Source: JBHOQS01 sp042408875 (GTDB taxonomy: Bacteria > Chloroflexota > UBA11872 > JBHOQS01). Taken from it: a stretch of DNA of 64,000 nt. How positions within the stretch are numbered: position 1 is the first letter of the stretch; each line of letters begins with the position of its first letter. The stretch spans positions 1-64,000 of the forward strand of contig JBHOQS010000021.1 of NCBI GenBank assembly GCA_042408875.1, in the 5' to 3' direction. Made by a program: the position numbers and the translations under genes. The notes beneath the pieces are model-generated. The model did not search any database. It saw only the letters and a program-made list of their open reading frames with translations, and had not been told where the DNA came from. This document shows positions 62,677 to 64,000 of this stretch, in pieces.

Positions 62677-63258
62677 ATGCGCCGTAAACCTGCTGATCTG
62701 CGGCCCTGGACCACCGTATCGAGTCGGCCGGTTTACCGCAACAGGTGGATCTCCGTGCGAGAGGACGTAGTTGCGCTCCCCGACGGCCGCACGACCATCT
62801 ACGGTGTAGTCACTATGGGGCGCGCCGTGGGCGTGGTGCCGCTCCTTGCAGATGGACGCGTGGTGCTGGTACGGCAATGGCGCTATGTCTCAAGGGAGGC
62901 GCGGTGGGAGATCCCGACCGGCGGGGCTCGTCCAGAGGAGAGCCTGGAAGAGGCTGCCCAGCGCGAGCTCGCCGAAGAGACCGGCTACATGGCCGGCCGC
63001 CTGACCTACCTCGCCACGTTCTATTCGAGCAAGTCGGTGTGTGACGAGACCTGTTACCTCTACCTCGGCGAGCAGCTCACGCCGGTGGAGACACATCAGG
63101 AGGACGAGACCGAGTTCCTCGAGGTACACGCCTTCCCCTTCGCCGAGGCGCTCGACCTGGTGGGCCGTTCCGAAATCCGCGATGCGATGAGCGTGATCGG
63201 GCTCTTTCACGCTGGCCGGCGGCTAGGCGCTCTGGGAACCACCCTACCTGGGAGGTGA
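62677..63258 (+). CDS. Nudix hydrolase, ADP-ribose pyrophosphatase-like
   Basis: Protein of about 193 residues. Nudix box GGARPEESLEEAAQRELAEE with TGY completing G-x5-E-x7-REU-x-EE-x-G-U. N-terminal strand pattern VYRNRWISVREDVVALPDGR and VVLVRQWRYVSREARWEIPTGG are typical of ADP-ribose/NDP-sugar pyrophosphatases (substrate-binding R-QWR and EIP). It hydrolyses the pyrophosphate with Mg2+. Starts at ATG 62656 or 62677 are both possible. Four bases separate it from the macrodomain gene, so the two likely act on ADP-ribose together. Confidence 0.9.
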   Translation: MRRKPADLRPWTTVSSRPVYRNRWISVREDVVALPDGRTTIYGVVTMGRAVGVVPLLADGRVVLVRQWRYVSREARWEIPTGGARPEESLEEAAQRELAEETGYMAGRLTYLATFYSSKSVCDETCYLYLGEQLTPVETHQEDETEFLEVHAFPFAEALDLVGRSEIRDAMSVIGLFHAGRRLGALGTTLPGR

Positions 63259-63262
63259 AGCG

Positions 63263-63820
63263 ATGTCGCAGGCGATGCCGACTGAGGTACAGATCAATGG
63301 CCGGACCCTGCGCCTGATGCAGGGGGATATTACGACTGTTCAGGCCGACGCGATCGTCAACGCCGCCAATACGAGCCTGCGTGGAGGCGGCGGTGTGGAC
63401 GGCGCGATCCATCGCGCTGGGGGGTCAGCGATCCTGGAGGAGTGCATGCGTTTCCCAGGCTGCCCGACCGGTGAGGCGCGCATGACCACCGGAGGCCGCC
63501 TGCCGGCTAGGCATGTCATTCACACAGTCGGCCCGATCTGGCGCGGCGGCACCGCCGATGAAGACGCCCTGCTGGCGTCGGCCTATCGCTCCAGCCTGAG
63601 CCTGGCCGAGCAGTTTGGCCTGCGCACGATTGCCTTCCCCTCGATCAGCACCGGGGCCTATGGCTTTCCGATCGAGCGGGCCGCCCGCATTGCGCTACGC
63701 GCCGCGCTGGATCACCTGCGCATCGGCGGCTCGCTGGACACGATCACGTTTGTGCTCTTCAGCGCCCATGATCTGGAGGTCTACCGGCAGGCCCTGGCCG
63801 AGCTGGCAGCGCGCGCATGA
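63263..63820 (+). CDS. Macrodomain protein (ADP-ribosyl / O-acetyl-ADP-ribose hydrolase-like)
   Basis: Protein of 185 residues, a single macrodomain of the YmdB/MacroD type. IVNAANTSLRGGGGVDGAIH binds the distal ribose with the Asn and Gly-rich loop, HVIHTVGPIWRGG and SISTGAYGFPIERAARIAL are the second loop and phosphate-binding motif. Known members remove acetyl from O-acetyl-ADP-ribose or ADP-ribose from proteins. Genes: Nudix four bases upstream, HAD phosphatase overlapping by four bases downstream. Confidence 0.93.
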   Translation: MSQAMPTEVQINGRTLRLMQGDITTVQADAIVNAANTSLRGGGGVDGAIHRAGGSAILEECMRFPGCPTGEARMTTGGRLPARHVIHTVGPIWRGGTADEDALLASAYRSSLSLAEQFGLRTIAFPSISTGAYGFPIERAARIALRAALDHLRIGGSLDTITFVLFSAHDLEVYRQALAELAARA

Positions 63821-64000
63821 TCGAAATCGAGATCCCCGGCCGCGGCCAGCTGGCCCTAGCGCACCTGGTCCTGGATGTGAACGGCACGCTGGCCGTGGAT
63901 GGAACGCTGCTGCCCGGCGTGCTGGAGCGAGCGCAGCGGCTGCGCGCACAGCTCCAGGTAGCGATGCTCACGGCCGATACCTATGGCCGCCAGGCCGAGC
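63817..64000 (+). CDS. HAD-family phosphatase, soluble P-type-ATPase-like (partial)
   Basis: Only the first 61 residues are in the window. LALAHLVLDVNGTLAVDGTL carries the HAD nucleophile motif (DVNGT, catalytic Asp first), GVLERAQRLRAQLQVAML leads to motif II (TADTYG with Thr). This resembles small soluble P-type ATPase-like phosphatases. ATG 63817 overlaps the macrodomain stop (ATGA), so it is translated with it. Continues beyond the window end. Confidence 0.8.
   Translation, partial: MIEIEIPGRGQLALAHLVLDVNGTLAVDGTLLPGVLERAQRLRAQLQVAMLTADTYGRQAE

Overview
The window is high-GC DNA (roughly two thirds G+C by eye), coding on both strands, with good Shine-Dalgarno sites and mostly short intergenic gaps. 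Gene content points to a Chloroflexota bacterium, perhaps Thermomicrobia-like: a DUF2851 protein, an FtsE-FtsX-FtsE-EnvC cluster led by a kinase-like membrane protein, a DNA polymerase I without visible proofreading residues, a 7Fe ferredoxin, MerR/AsnC-type regulators, and recurrent GC-rich dispersed palindromes. The assignment rests on recognised protein families, not on a search.

Layout. 0-7 kb: 7Fe ferredoxin, a thymidylate-synthase-like protein that appears to lack the catalytic Cys, a double-HTH regulator, glycerol kinase, an aminotransferase with a chorismate-mutase-like N-terminus, and a TIM-barrel/GNAT pair. 7.5-21 kb (all minus strand): a complete pyruvate (2-oxoacid) dehydrogenase set (E1alpha, E1beta, E2, E3), preceded by a complete propionyl-CoA to succinyl-CoA module (carboxyltransferase, biotin carboxylase, biotin carrier, mutase large subunit, epimerase, B12 subunit, MeaB chaperone). 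21-30 kb: Gfo/Idh oxidoreductase, S9 peptidase plus class III aminotransferase, a lone CheW, PolA, a decayed MFS transporter and a flavin reductase.

31.2-37.4 kb is an accessory island: an HTH remnant, a 5'-truncated Eco57I-like N6 DNA methyltransferase, a REP-associated transposase that carries its own REP palindrome inside its reading frame, a NurA-type nuclease, a HerA-type ATPase broken by two frameshifts, and a winged-helix gene remnant. It reads as a NurA-HerA-methyltransferase defence-like module that is decaying, or was sequenced with homopolymer errors.

38-48 kb: TauE/SafE exporter, FAD oxidoreductase facing an IclR regulator, solitary groES, DMT exporter overlapping proC, a MerR-HTH/AsnC-sensor fusion with a perfect 30-bp palindrome over its promoter, DUF2851, a sugar-phosphate isomerase-like protein. 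48.6-54.8 kb: one operon from a strong sigma70-type promoter encoding pseudokinase, FtsE, FtsX, a second FtsE and an EnvC-like murein hydrolase activator, a likely envelope/division signalling unit. 55-60.6 kb: membrane-anchored MA-clan peptidase, prfB with a classical +1 programmed frameshift, secA. 60.9-64 kb: SAM methyltransferase, a small secreted protein, then a tightly coupled Nudix, macrodomain and HAD-phosphatase operon that runs off the end and suggests ADP-ribose metabolism. No rRNA, tRNA or CRISPR array was recognised.
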